Below are positions 10,686 through 23,468 of a stretch of 54,228 nucleotides of DNA, piece by piece. The notes below the pieces were generated by a model. It was not told the DNA's origin and did no database searches. It saw only the letters and a program-made list of their open reading frames with translations. Position numbers and translations under genes: made by a program. Each line of letters opens with the position of its first letter. Positions within the stretch are counted from its first letter, which is position 1. The stretch covers positions 1-54,228 of the forward strand of contig WKLE02000414.1 of assembly GCA_014885115.2 (NCBI GenBank), read 5' to 3'. Source of the stretch: Asterionellopsis glacialis. Taxonomy: Eukaryota > Bacillariophyta > Plagiogrammaphyceae > Rhaphoneidales > Asterionellopsidaceae.

Positions 10686-13093
10686 TTATTTCTTACCTTT
10701 ACTTTTGGCCATTTTCTTTTGGAATTGTTTCAATGCCTTGGAAGCCTTGGTGGTATCAGCGTCACCCTTGATACCAGTTGATAATTTGTCCAACGTGGCA
10801 ACCATAGTTGTTGATGCGAATGCCTTCAAATCACCTGGATGCAATGCACCACTGGTAAAGTCACGTTCGATTTCTTCTTGAGTTTTGTACGTCACATCCC
10901 CACCATTTTCTTCAGATCGTTTAATAAGAATTTCACCACCACTAAAAAAGAGTGATAAGGCAATTGGAGGACAAAAGTCTGTATTGCCAGGTTCACAAAA
11001 TGCCTTTTTCATTTTAGATTTACCATTGACCTAAGTCATACACAAAACAGAAGAGTCGTATTGAAATCACGAGAGAAAATGGTGTGAGGAAACAGACATC
11101 ACAACGCCGAGTGCAACTCGAGAGAAACATTGACAAGAAAGGAAAAAATTCGTACCTTGGGATCATCCAATAGAAAGTATTCGTCATTTTCTGTTTTGTA
11201 GGCATCGGATTCTCTTTCAGGTTGTAATCGTACGATTGGTCCACTTTTGGAAATTAATTCAGGTACGGTCATTCCTGGTAACTTTTCATCGTAGAAACGT
11301 GCAATCAATTCCTTGCCTACAGTGGCACCTGCATCATTGGCTGGAAAGGCAATACTGGATGGATTGATGCCCATAACGTCGCCCACCATCATGAGACGTC
11401 CAATGACAATACCCACACTTTCTGAATCTTGCATTTCAGGTCCCATAACATCACATAACATAAAGTGACGACCAGCGTTAATCACACTGATCCAGTAATT
11501 TGATGGGTCAGCAAGGATGGCTTCACTTTGGTAAATGACCTTGACATTGTTCATCAAGGTTGGATCAAGAGCTGTCAAACTTGTCAAGAGGACCTGGTAA
11601 AAGGCAGCAATCGCCTTGACATCAGCATCGCATGCACTGCATACTCGTGCAGTCCAATCAGGAAGGTAAAGGACAGCAGGTTTGTCTCCACCTGTACGGA
11701 GTTGTACAATTATATCCACAGCTTGTTGCAAAGTGGGTGTCGCAGATGGTAATGGTCCAAAGACAAGATGAGAATCGGCTTGCACTTTTTCAAGTTTCAC
11801 AAGATCAAGTCGACGGATTTGTTTATCAGCTGGAGGTGCCAAGGATTCCTTTTTGAATTGTCGTACTTGTTCCAAAAGGGACTTTGCATTTTCATCAGTA
11901 GTAAAGTGTGTTCGCACAGGATCCAAAAGTTGATTCAAGGCGTCAATTAAACCGCGTTTCAATTGTTCTTCTGTAATCTTTCCAGAAAGGAAATCTGCCC
12001 TGACAGATGCATAATCCGTGTAAGTCGTCTCTCCCGCAAGGAAGGTAGCACCAGGTGGACTAAAGATAATATTATCAATGTAATCCAAGCATGGATTCTT
12101 GAGTTTATCTTCCTTTAGATGCATCGATTCCTTACCAGCATCCACATCTGCAGCTGTAGCATCCGTTGCAGATTCTTCTTCTTCAACCTTGGAAGGACAG
12201 TAGGCAGCCATGATCTTACGGTCAACATCTTCGACTGTATCTTCCATAAAGACAGCACTGTCTGGATCAGATTTACTCATTTTTTCTTGTCCAGCCTTTA
12301 ATCCATAAAGCATATGGTGACTCAAAATGACTGGCTTGCGTTTGATATTGGCAGCATCACAGTACTCACGTGCAAGCATGTTGACCTTACGTTGATCTAC
12401 ACCAAGTTGACAAATATCAGCACGTAAAAAGAATACATCCGTACATTGCATAAGTGGGTACAAGACCTGTGCCGAACTTAGGTTACCCTCGAGACGTCCC
12501 ATGATTTGACAACACTTTTTGATACGTGTCACATTGAAACGTCTTGCCACGTCCAACATGGTAGGCCAATAGGTATCAGCACGATTGGTAATTTCTTCGG
12601 AGGCCCATTTGAATACCACATTGGACAAATCCATACCTGCAGCCTTCCATACCTCAATCAAGTACTGTCCTACAATCTTGATTTTTTCCAAATCACCACC
12701 CATTTTATCATTCATCAGGGCAAACCAATCGGCTACCCAAAAGACAAATGTACTGTTGGTACCATCGTGAGTGCATTTATTGACATTCATGGCCTTGAAT
12801 ACACCTTGTGCAATATGCATACGTCCACTGGGTTCAAATCCATCATACAAGTTAAATCCAGCATTGTCCGCACCACGTCCCTTGGCCGTAATCAAACCCT
12901 TGAGTTCCTTTTCCGATATACATTCTTCACCTACCGATAAAATACGTTCTAAATCTTGTTGCATTTCTTCGGTCCATTCACGTTCTACCTTGGGTGGTGG
13001 TGGTGGTTTCTTTTCCTTTTTCTTCTTTTGTGGTTGTGGTTGCTTTCCACCACCATGGCCTTCCTTATTTGGATTGTTGGTATCTTCTGTCAT
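10686..13093 (-). CDS. Tyrosyl-tRNA synthetase, double-length (active plus degenerate second catalytic domain)
   Basis: Class Ic aminoacyl-tRNA synthetase charging tRNA-Tyr, eukaryotic/archaeal type, probably cytosolic (no presequence). Exons 13093..11156 and 11030..10686 join in phase 0 over a 125-bp intron (GTACG...CTTAG), giving 760 aa. The N-terminus is Lys/Pro-rich. The first domain has the HIGH-like GRMHIAQG (residues 90 to 97), ADWFALMNDK, SEEITNRADTYW and an intact KMSKS loop (QEKMSKSDPDSA, ~270). From about residue 440 a second copy of the fold follows. LYLPDWTARV, YQSEAILADPSNYW, IGRLMMVGDVMG and EIERDFTSGALHPGDLKAF mirror first-domain segments, but the HIGH-like signature is lost and the loop equivalent reads GKSKMKKAF. 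This resembles the tandem pseudo-dimeric TyrRS known from trypanosomatids. The second half probably provides anticodon binding while the first catalyses; that division is inferred. Confidence 0.92.
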
Positions 13094-14341
13094 TTTTCTT
13101 TTTCTGTTTTGGTCAATGACAATATTTCACACTACTTTAGACCAAAAGTTTGATTGCAAATTCAAAAACGAGACGTGCACAGAATTGTATAACATGGAAT
13201 CAAGAAACAAACAAAACACAATGGTAGTGGAAAACCATGAGACGATTACGAAGAAAAAAAAAAAAAATGACTTTTCAAAATGTTGGGGGGTCTTCCCTTC
13301 ACTATGTAAGTACATGCATGTCGTAGAAAGTCTACCAAAAATGAACGAGAACCAAGAAACGATACATATTTTTTTGGGCTCTCTCCGACCATATACCAAT
13401 ACTTTTCTTGGATGGAATCCAAAGAGAGTGAGAGAAAAAAAAGTTGATCATTGTCATTATCTTTATTAGACCCCCATGACGATCTTACCCTTTTTCTTTT
13501 TTTCAAACAGAACGAAATCGAGATCTTTCTTGTCTTGTGTGTATACGGTAGCAAGTGAGATATGTCTTTGGATCTCTCTGCCCTCACACGCTTTCTTGTG
13601 TGAAAAAGAGTGAGATGACCGCTTCTGGTAGACTATCCACGCAGATTCCAAGTGAAACACGCGTGTGGTTGTCGTTTCAAATCTTGGCCAAAAACAGAGA
13701 TCCCAGTCGTTGTTGGTGTTCTGTCAATCTGACACGATGGGAGGGGAGAGGATACAAGCACATAATATGCAGACACATCTGAATGAAAAGTAAAGTTGGG
13801 CACTCTGTGAGGATTTTCAAGGACAAACATACTAATTTGAGCGGGAGTCCGTCTGTCCAAAATAGTACATCCGTCATCCGTTATTAGGGGAAGCATTTCG
13901 TCATGATGACATCATGAACAAGGTTTGAAACTAGCGCGCCATTTTTTTTTCCGGTTACCCCCTGTCAAATTTTTGGGCAACAGCAATGCATACATACAAA
14001 AGATTATGTACACATCATAGGGTCCTATTTACTTTGTTCTTGCAGTTTGTAAGAGAGCATTACGATCGTAGTATAGTAGTGACCTCCGTGTCTGACAACA
14101 TCAATAATAACAACAGCAACTGTTTGTGTGTGCCAAAGTCTGATACGAGAAGCTCTTGCAGCAGTTTCAATCATCACCAAGCTCTTGAGACGAGTCACAT
14201 TACATTGCCGGTGTTGTAGTTATCGAGTTTCTGAGAGGTTTTGATAGTGTTACCACCGATCAAGGATCGATTGATAGTATTATAAAGATTCTGATCCGAG
14301 TTGCTTTGATATCTCATCAGATCTGATTGAATTATCTCATC
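13094..14341. other. Divergent promoter region of TyrRS and MCM6
   Basis: 1.25 kb shared by two divergent housekeeping genes. No supported gene inside; short frames at 13246..13896 and 13986..14219 look like chance. A GC-rich GCGCGCCA at 13934..13941 lies about 400 bp upstream of the MCM6 start. It is near, but not a perfect match to, the E2F consensus expected for replication genes. Homopolymer A and T runs occur near 13250 and 13942. Confidence 0.45.
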
Positions 14342-17300
14342 ATGGCGGATGTTGAACCACCGACAGCTGGACAAGATGAGTTGAATGATGTTGTACAACC
14401 AGTTCAAACTTCTGCAGATGATCGTCCACGTCCTCGTGCGACTGTCGCTACACCTGAAAATGATAATGACGATGGTGGGTACGCGGCAGCTGCAGCAGAA
14501 GTAGCCGCTATGAATCCAAATATAGATCCAGCCAATTTAGGGAGACAACAACGTCCTACCGCATCTGGACAACAACAACAGCAACGAGAGCGTGATACAA
14601 CTGCAGCTGAACAAGCAGTCATGGGTGCTGCAACAGAAGGTGTGGGTGGATTTGAAATTATTGATGAAAGTGGTGAATTAGTCAAGGGTCGATTTTTAAA
14701 TTTTTTACAAGAATAGTAAGTTTTGTTGTTGGTTTCATTTCTGACAGAGAGAGAGAGAGAGAGAAAGGAGAGCCTTACCCAAAGTTGACAGCCATACTAC
14801 GACTGAGTGTACCTGTAAACCCTAAGGTTTCCTTCTTTTTTGAATCCACTAACGAATTGTTCATCTTTTTTTCTTGTTCTATCAGCCGTGAACGCATTGT
14901 GGTTCCACAACAAACAACTGATCCGAATGATTCAGATTACGATGAGGAGGATGAGGATCATGTTCAGTATTATTACCCGTATGCAGAACAAGCTGCACAG
15001 ATTGCTCAACGTCAACTTCGTCGACGATCATCCTCGGACGACGAGGAGGATGACGATGGTCATGGAGGTGGTGTATTTTCCAATACATTATTTGTCGACT
15101 TTTCACATTTGTTGGTGCAAGATGAAGAATTAGCAGAAGCCATTCAAAATGATGCTGTACGATTTGAACCCTTCTTACAACGTGCGTCGAAAACATTTGT
15201 ATTGGACTTGCATCCTGAATTGGATGTACCGGACGGAGGAAGCGGTGGAGCTGCTGGGTCTACCACCTACTTTGTGGCCTTTCATAATTTACCCACGACC
15301 TTGCCGGTCCGTCATTTACGGACGGATCGGATTGGACGATTGTCTGCTGTCACGGGAACCATTACACGTACCAGTGAAGTACGGCCCGAATTGTTGGTGG
15401 CCTCCTTTCGGTGTACGAAATGTGGATTATTGGCGGAACATATACGGCAACAGTATCATTACACCCGTCCCACTCTATGTCGCAATCCTCGATGTCAAAA
15501 TCGATCCTCCACCGAATTTACCTTGGAAATCCCCAAGAGCGAATTTTGTGATTGGCAAAAATTACGAGTCCAAGAAAATTCTGAAGAGATCCCTCCCGGA
15601 TCCATGCCCCGCAGTATGGATATTGTGGTACGGAATGAAATGGTGGAACGTGCCAAGGCTGGTGACAAGTGTGTCTTTATTGGATCCTTGGTGGTAATAC
15701 CCGATGGAAGTGCCCTGGCACGTGCCGGGGAGGCTCCACGATCCACCCAGGCAGGGATGAGACGTGGTGGCAATAACAATGAAACAGCCATGGGGGGTGG
15801 CGGTGGTGTACGTGGATTAAAAGCCTTGGGTGTACGTGAATTGACATATCGAACATGCTTTGTTGCATCGTGTGTTTTGGAAATGGATGCAGTTGCACGG
15901 TTAGCACAACAACGAAGTCATCCCAACCAAGGTGGTGGTAGTGGTGGACCACCACAACCACAACAAAATCCAACAGCGAGTGCCATGGCTTCTGTATTAT
16001 TTGGACCTGCATCACATAATTTAAATGAAGATCCTACAGCACAAGAAGTGGCAATGGAATTCACCGAAAGCGAACGTGAAGATATACGAAATATGAAATC
16101 TAGTGCAAGACTCTATCAACAGGTATGTATTCCAAAAAAGGCTTTCTGCATGCATCGGTTGTCAGTGGCCTTAGTAATGAATGACAGTATCTTGAGATGG
16201 CTTCTTTTAGTCACGGTATCGATTTTGTTTTTACTGACAAAATTTTATCCCTTCCTCTTTCTCTCTGTTTCCCTTTCAAAAAGATGGTCCAATCCATTGC
16301 ACCCGGAACATTTGGTCATGCTGAAGTCAAACGTGGTATCCTTCTAATGCTTTTAGGAGGTGTACACAAGACAACATCCGAGGGAATGAAATTAAGGGGT
16401 GACATTAATGTTTGTATTGTGGGTGATCCCTCTACAGCTAAATCTCAATTTTTAAAGTATGTTCATGCCTTTTTGCCGAGTCGTGCCATTTATACTTCCG
16501 GAAAGGCATCTTCTGCAGCAGGTTTGACTGCTGCGGTTCAACGTGATCAAGATACAGGTGAATACTGTATTGAGGCCGGTGCCTTGATGCTTGCGGATAA
16601 TGGTATTTGTTGTATTGATGAGTTCGATAAGATGGACCCTACCGATCAAGTTGCCATCCATGAGGCTATGGAACAACAGACGATTAGTATTACCAAGGCT
16701 GGTATTCAAGCCACCTTGAATGCTCGTGCATCCATTTTAGCAGCCGCCAATCCCATTTATGGACGGTATGATCGTACCAAGACTCTCAAGGCCAATGTTG
16801 CATTGTCCGCTCCCATTCTAAGTCGATTTGATTTATTTTTTGTTGTATTGGATGAATGCGATGAAGAGGCTGACTTTAAGGTTGCACAGCATATTTTAAA
16901 TGTTCATCGGTGTCAAGAAGAGGCTGTCCGTCCACCCTTTACGAAAGAACAAATGCAACGCTACATTAGATTTGCAAGGACATTGAATCCTAAGCTTACA
17001 GTGGAAAGTCAACGAGTGTTGGTAGATTGTTATCGCAAATTACGACAGGGTGATACCCTAGGACGGTCTCGTACAGCCTATAGAATAACTGTACGTCAGC
17101 TTGAATCTATGATTCGGTTGTCAGAAGCCTTGGCCAGACTGCATTGTGATGATGAAATCCAACCAGCCTATGTTCGTGAGGCATTCCGTTTGTTGAAAAA
17201 AAGTATTATTCATGTAGAAACAGAAGATGTTACCTTTGAAAATGAAGATGATGACGACGATGATAATGACGATGACAACAACAACAACAATAATGGTGAG

Positions 17301-17948
17301 TCACCGATGGATGTTGACGAGGGTAATAAGGACAGTCAAGGACAGTCTCAAGAGACATCTGGTAATGCGGAACATCACCACCCGGGTGAATATAACGGGG
17401 AAACTCAAGACAGTGGAGACGTCGTATCAAGGGGAGAAGATCGACCCACAACACAACCTACAGGTGTTACAACTGATGCTACCGGCACGGAACCCAATAC
17501 AGCTTCAGCAGCAGAAGAAAAACCTAGACCTACCAAAAAGAGGAAAAAGTCTAAAAAGAAAACTCAGATCACATTTGAGCAATTTGAAGCCATCTCAAAC
17601 GCGGTTGCTACATATTTGCGTAGCTTGGAAGATGATAGTGATGCAACTTCTGTAGTGGATGAGAAAGATAATGACGAAGGAGAATCAGGTCCTCCACCGA
17701 CAGCGACGAAAAAGAAGTATGTCACATGGGGTGAAGTTGTTGAATGGTATTTGGAACAATGTGAAGAGCAAATTGGTGATTCTCTACAAGAATTAGAACG
17801 AATGCGAAAGTTGACTAATCTAGTGATTCGAAGACTCATTGATGTGGATAACATTCTTATCCGTATTGGCAGTTCAGAAGCAGCAACCTCCAGGGAGGAG
17901 GAACAACTTACACGAATTGCCGTGCATCCCAATTATGTTGTTTCTTAA
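14342..17948 (+). CDS. MCM6: DNA replication licensing factor MCM6 (3 exons)
   Basis: Subunit of the MCM2-7 replicative helicase, acting in nuclear origin licensing and fork unwinding. Exons 14342..14715, 14886..16122 and 16284..17948; introns are GTAAG...TCAG (phase 2) and GTATG...AAAAG (phase 0); product 1091 aa, longer than the ~820 usual for MCM6. The first join yields FLNFLQEYRERIV, as in MCM6 N-termini. Assignment to MCM6 rests on CRNPRCQN within a C4 zinc finger (CxxC at 301/304, CxxxxC at 323/328), PRSMDIVVRNEMVERAKAGD, and LGVRELTYRTCFVASCV. AAA+ motifs are Walker A GDPSTAKS (584 to 591), Walker B CIDEFDKMD (~647), and arginine finger SRFDLFF (~717). Extra length lies in Gly/Asn-rich loops, a Gly/Gln insert before the ATPase domain, and an Asp/Asn-rich linker (~856 to 880) before a C-terminal winged-helix-like region. 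Intron 1 carries a GA dinucleotide run. Confidence 0.95.
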
Positions 17949-20427
17949 AAAGACAAATAGAAATAAGTCATTAAACATTTTCTAAAGGAAAAACATGTTC
18001 TACATATCTATTACTGGTGTGCAAGTGATAATTTCCAGTTTGTTGCGACGAAATCAGTAAATACGTCACGCAGTATGAGCTAGATCACATTAGAACGTTT
18101 CGGATATCCTTCTTCATATTTGCTCATCTCACCTACCTGATTTTTTAATTTGTAATTTGTATTATTTCGTTGTAAAAAAAAAAAGCACTAATATTCTTCT
18201 TTTATCCAATTGAGTACGAGCTATAGTTGCAGTCATTGGCAGGAATGAATGAAGGTAAATGAGAGAATTTTGTGATACCATAGTGCCAACTGAAGGACAA
18301 CTCTTCTAGAAAGAAGGGTACTGGCACTTTGGCATATTTTTACCAGCCGTTTCACCGAACCGTCGTCGCTATTGCCGGTGTTCTGAACCATATCAGTGTT
18401 CTGTCCATACAAGTAAGTAACAGCCACCCGACAACATCATAAATCATATATGACTCGTCAATAAAACTGTTCAGATCGATGGTGAAGGCTGGTCACCAAA
18501 GAATTGACAGGAAAAATCTAATCGGTCTGTGAATTTTCTCGAACTTTCGGAGAAGATTCCTCCCGACCGTCGTCATATGGTGTTCATACGTGCATGAACT
18601 CCCGCATGGACGGCAGAATTTTTTCCTTTTCATATTTTTGACGGGAAAAATGTTCACCCAAAATGCATGAATTCAAATGAAAATACATTGAAGTCTGTGA
18701 TCAGACTGGAATAATAAAAAAAACCAGGTCTACAATACTTTTAAATCTACATTGAATTTTGTATATTTTTTTCCAAGAGAAGCTTCCTTACGATCGTCGT
18801 ATGTGGTATTCATACATACATGAACTCCCGCACAAACGGTAGAATTTTTTCCTTTTCATATTTTTGAAGAGACAAATATTCACCCAAAATCCATATATTC
18901 AAATGAAAATGCATGTGTTTTGTGATGCAAAAATGTGAAACAGACCAAGAGTCTTCACCAATCGGACTCATGACATTCTCTAACTTTACTGCATAGTTTT
19001 AGGACCTAGGTTTATTCATAACAAGTACACGACTAATTCAGGACCAATTGGTCTTAGTGCATACTCTCGAGGACCAACACTTGGTATCGTTGCTCTATCT
19101 GGTCCTGCACGATAGGACCAAGCCTGTACAAAGTCTAGGTCTGCTACTCTTCCTAATCTAAATTTTCTAGGACCTACTGTACCTGATATTCGTAAATCTT
19201 TAGTATCCCTCTTAATCCTACCCTAGGACCTAGTCCTGCCGGTAGTCCCGGGGACCTACTGCTAGAGACTAACCTTGAAACCCTACCAGGTACTCATGGT
19301 CTATTACCTCTCTACTAGAATCTGCTTTTAGTCCACTCTGGTTCTAGGACTAGTTCATTTTCCTAGGAATCTAGGACTAGTGTCCTACTTTTGTCATACA
19401 CAACTAAAGTTATTCAAAAATCAAACAACTAACAACCAATCCAAATAAAAAAAAAATCCTTGAAAAGCCCATATGATTTTTTAAGAATCAACAATTATTG
19501 GAAGATACACAGTATCATTTGATGACACTCCAATACCGATTTTTGGTGTACTTGGTACCGGTAGCTGGTGACTACCAATGGGCCATCATAAGACCAGACT
19601 AGACTGTACGTACCTGGTACGATGCGGTATCAAGCCATATGGTGCTACAGGTACTTTCACATATCATTATTTGAGCATACCTCGCCTAGGACTAGTAAGC
19701 ACTGAAACTGTCCGCGTGAATCACACGGTACCAGATACGGTACTTGCTTTTAAATAGGTACCTCGTAGTTCTTCTAGTATTGCATTACCGGATGAATGCT
19801 AAGGAAGTCAAGACAGTACTCATGAAAAATAACAGGTACCGTAGGAATACCTGGCACCCTTCGTTCTTTCGTTGTTTAGGTGAATCTCACATGGTACTAT
19901 ACTACGGAGTATTTTTTAGAAGACCAAAAAGAAACTCTCTACCGTAGGGTTAGATCTGTTTCGAACAAAACAGATGCACTTCTTTTTATCGTTTTCATTT
20001 AAATAATAAGTTGAATATGTTACGGGTAATTTTTTTTTATCAATTCATACTTTTATTCCCTTCACAATCCCTAAAAAGAAATACGACAGCAATTGCGACA
20101 TATCCCAGAACAATTTTTTTACTATGGTTTTCTAACTTCAACCTCTCCACATTTTGAATATTCGAGACCATCAAAATAAAAATTCCGATATATATAGATG
20201 CTACCTTCCTCTTGGTAGAATTCTACGGGTCGTAAGCGGATACGTTGACCAACAGTTAAAATATTTGTCATTTTATTTTTTTCGTCTTCTCATTGTTACT
20301 ATCCACAATTTTTTACTTTACAGCATTCCCGAGTTCATTCATGAAAGTAGTCCTTTTCAACAGTCGTCACTTTTTTCACGCCAACGAACAAAAATACTCT
20401 TAATCTAGCACCGCGTACCCATACAAA
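17949..20427. other. Long spacer with diverged tandem repeat and word-rich island
   Basis: 2.5 kb without a supported gene. It contains a two-copy tandem repeat at 18515..18924 (separate entry). From about 18990 to 19900 lies the densest island of AGGACCTA, CCTAGG, ACTAGT, TACTTGGTACC and GTACCTGGTAC words, including a 12-bp palindrome GACCAATTGGTC near 19042. The final 450 bp is AT-rich and probably contains the promoter/5' UTR of the TPR-like gene. Confidence 0.55.
18515..18924. repeat. Diverged two-copy tandem repeat (~185 bp unit, ~225 bp period)
   Basis: Copy A about 18515..18700 and copy B about 18738..18924 align over most of their length. Shared blocks include CATGAACTCCCGCA, AGAATTTTTTCCTTTTCATA, TTCACCCAAAAT and ATTCAAATGAAAAT. 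The copies differ by scattered substitutions and small indels (by eye roughly 80% identity). No coding frame is conserved. Origin is unknown: a local segmental duplication or the remnant of a satellite. Confidence 0.8.
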
Positions 20428-21123
20428 ATGAGCGATCGCACTCAAGTGACTGAACTAAACAACAAGGGAATAATCTTACTGCAGGCCAAAAAATACAACG
20501 ATGCTATCGTAGTATTTAGAAATGCATTCGATATTGCTTCAAAGCATATTCAAGGTACAGATGCACCACCATCCACAGAACATTCGGTTAAGCTCCAATG
20601 GATTAGAGTTGGAGCCCCCGAATTGAGTTGCCCTAACCCCCTTGCACTTACCGAAGAACATCATGTATCATCGAAACAATCATCAAACACACCATCCTTT
20701 ATCTTCAAACGAGCACTTGTAATGGACAAGTCACTACTTTCTTCACCCACACAAGCTGCCGCTATGATTCTGTTTAATCTTGCATTGGCCTCTCATCTAC
20801 TTGCTATTTCAGACCAGAAGGCAAAGGCAAAAACTGAACTATTGAACATGGCACTCACAATTTATGGACGGGCGAGCAACTTTCTGAGGATAGACACAAT
20901 TAAAGAGTGCCCCAAATCTTCCGTATTTCACTTGGTCTCTTTGAATAATGTGGGGCAAATCTACCATGAGCTTGGCAACCATACAAAAGCAACTTCATGT
21001 TTTAGTATTGTATCAAGTGCTATGGAAAATATGGATGTGACTGTTGTAGACGAACACGAAAAGAAAGGCATTCTGCTCAATGTTTTGACCTCAAAGAAAC
21101 GTATTTTACCAGCAGCTGCTTAA
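20428..21123 (+). CDS. TPR-like protein, copy 1 of a paralogous pair
   Basis: 231-aa probably soluble protein with tetratricopeptide-like helices, likely a protein-interaction module; partners unknown. The first TPR-like helix pair is LNNKGIILLQAKKYNDAI/VVFRNAFDIA (~10 to 37). After a Pro/Ser-rich linker, FIFKRALVMD, ILFNLALASHLLAI and LLNMALTIYGRASNFL form further amphipathic helices. LNNVGQIYHELGNHTKATSCF makes a second clear TPR. It ends KRILPAAA. The same order of blocks and the same Ala-rich C-terminus recur in the gene at 23469..24323, so the two are paralogs on the same strand, 3 kb apart. No signal peptide or membrane segment. Such short TPR proteins are commonly expanded in diatom genomes (general knowledge). 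Confidence 0.8.
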   Translation: MSDRTQVTELNNKGIILLQAKKYNDAIVVFRNAFDIASKHIQGTDAPPSTEHSVKLQWIRVGAPELSCPNPLALTEEHHVSSKQSSNTPSFIFKRALVMDKSLLSSPTQAAAMILFNLALASHLLAISDQKAKAKTELLNMALTIYGRASNFLRIDTIKECPKSSVFHLVSLNNVGQIYHELGNHTKATSCFSIVSSAMENMDVTVVDEHEKKGILLNVLTSKKRILPAAA

Positions 21124-23468
21124 GAAAACCACGATAAAAGAAATGAAGGGAGAAGCCATAAAAGTGCAAGAAATAACACACATTGATTTTGTATCTATTG
21201 AAAAGCTTGAAAAAATTCACAAATAGAAGTGTTATTAAGGTGAAAACAGAGAGAAAGGAATAGTACATTCATGAGCAATATAGCTACAAAATAACCAATC
21301 TTGAGGCAGCACCAAAGAAAGGAAAAAAACGTTGAAAATATGAATTTTGTAAATTATTTATCTAACTCATTAGCAAAGAATAAAGAAGCTTTATTTTTAT
21401 CTTGTTCAACTCTCAACGCTTGCCCTGCTGTTGATCCCTAAAGAACCTCTAGTCTATATCCCAGGGCCGTGAACTGTGAGTAGAGGCGAACTCGCGATAC
21501 CCCGCGTATTTCAACTTGGAAGACGAATGATCTTTGAGGTAGGATAGATGTAATAGAATTTATGCAGCACACGCAAAAGATTTGTTGCTTGCACATACAC
21601 ATTCACATATTTTGTCGGCATAAATCCTCAGAGGCAAATTGCTGTTGAGCGAAAGCGACATTGTAGTGTTTTTTGTATAGCAATAGAAGCGTTTCATTTC
21701 TGTTCCATTCACTTCTTTAGGTTCGAGAAACCGAATTCTGACCTTATTTAACTACACGTTACACGTTGGAACAGATAAATTCAGCTGCAGCTACTGGTAC
21801 TATGACCTACTGGCCTTATAAGTCATCTAGATTGAGCACTGCGGGTAGATCACCAGACGCAACTAACTACTGACTCTGATCTCCTCTTGAAAAACGAAAA
21901 CCAAAGAATATAGAAGCAAGTTTTGTAGTTAAATTGAAAGCAAAATAACAATTCTCAATGACCGGCTACACTTCAACCATACCTAAACCACGTGATTTCA
22001 TGATAGTACTATTATGCAGTCATTACGTTCAAGAAAAAGTACTAGAGCGATCCCAGGACCAATGCATACACTTAGTTGGAAAGAAATTTTAATAAATGCA
22101 CTTTCTACAGCCAAAAGTCAGCAGTGTTACGCGACGGCAGACAATAGTACGAAGACCTCTTTAAAAATCAGCTCAAGTTGAACTCAAATGTTTCTGAGAT
22201 TTATTGGTGTAAATAGCAACTCTTGCACTGCTCTTGATCCAAAAAAGTGTTTTACATTCATGCTCAAATTTCATGTTCTAGACATGCCTTGTTCAGTTCA
22301 AACCCAAACCCGCCCCCCCCCCAAAACTTAACCGACACATCCTGCGGAACATTCTGCGAACTCAAATTTTGAAAAGAACGTTCCTCACCATTGCACCCAA
22401 AAGGAAAATCTAGTCCGGTCCCGCCAGGCCGTTCGTGAAAGGCACACAACACATGTGATACTACGTATCCAAAAAGTGAGGGAAAATCCCCAAAACGAGA
22501 ATGATATGGTGTTGCTTATTGGCACGAATTTCAGTCTGTGTTCACGAGAGCAATGTTTATTTTGTTTTTAGTTTCGTTCACAGTTTCTTTGAAATTTGCG
22601 GCCGGTACCGAACAAGGGACGAAAGAAAGTAATTCCGTTCGTTCTTGTACTAGTACCCCTTTTACTGATGAAGTTCTTGTTCTGGATATTTGAAAAACCA
22701 GTAACACACACAAATAGGAATACCTGGTAACTGGTAAGATCTCTAAAAATACCGGGTTTGATAAATATTTCTTTCAAAGAGGACCAACAGATTAGTTTCC
22801 CAAATTTTTGCTTTGACAGGTCCTATGTAGGCTACGATATTTTGATCAATTCAACTCTGACGAACTTAATCGTTATCTTGTGTACCTCTGTAACTATTCC
22901 TACAGTATGGTTCAGTAAATGGATACTAGTAGGACCAAAAATACCTGCCTACCCATACAGTGTCTCTCGGACGCACGCGGCGGCGCCTAAACCGGGATCG
23001 ATATTCTCTAGAGGAACCCTTTCCTTGACATTAATTTTGATGTGGTACTGGAATCTTGCATGTTCTCATTCCCAATTTCTTTCAGTAGTACTCTAGTACC
23101 TGGTATTCTACTTGTAGAATCCTAGAGTCGTAGGACTAGTCTAATTAGGACTACCTGGTACCTTGCTAGAAGTATAAGCACAGTTACCGTACGTATTAGT
23201 ATGTGGACAAATTCAAAACAGGACTAATAAGGTACCGGTAGGGACTACAGTAGGTATTCCTACCGTATGGCGCAAACGCTACTTACTATACGTTTGACTC
23301 TTGTTTTTGTTCCTGAGTATGTAGGTCCTAGAGGTTCTGAACTAGCGCTAAAAAAACCATAGTAGAATATTATTGCCTGGAAGATTCTTTTCGAGGAATT
23401 TTCCTTGTCGCATAAATTTTTCAATTTATTTCGTCGACGCAAAAGTAAAATAAAAAGCACTTGCAGAA
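21124..23468. other. Spacer between the two TPR-like paralogs
   Basis: 2.3 kb with no supported gene. There is an 11-C run at about 22312..22322. From about 22660 to 23340 it is a word-rich island (TACCTGGTAACTGGTA, GGTACCGGTAGG, CTACCTGGTACC, CTAGAG). No obvious sequence similarity between the immediate upstream regions of the two TPR-like genes was seen by eye. Confidence 0.5.

Noticed and set aside
12830..12845. GGGTTCAAATCC resembling a tRNA T-loop
   Set aside because: Lies within TyrRS coding sequence and lacks acceptor and anticodon stems.
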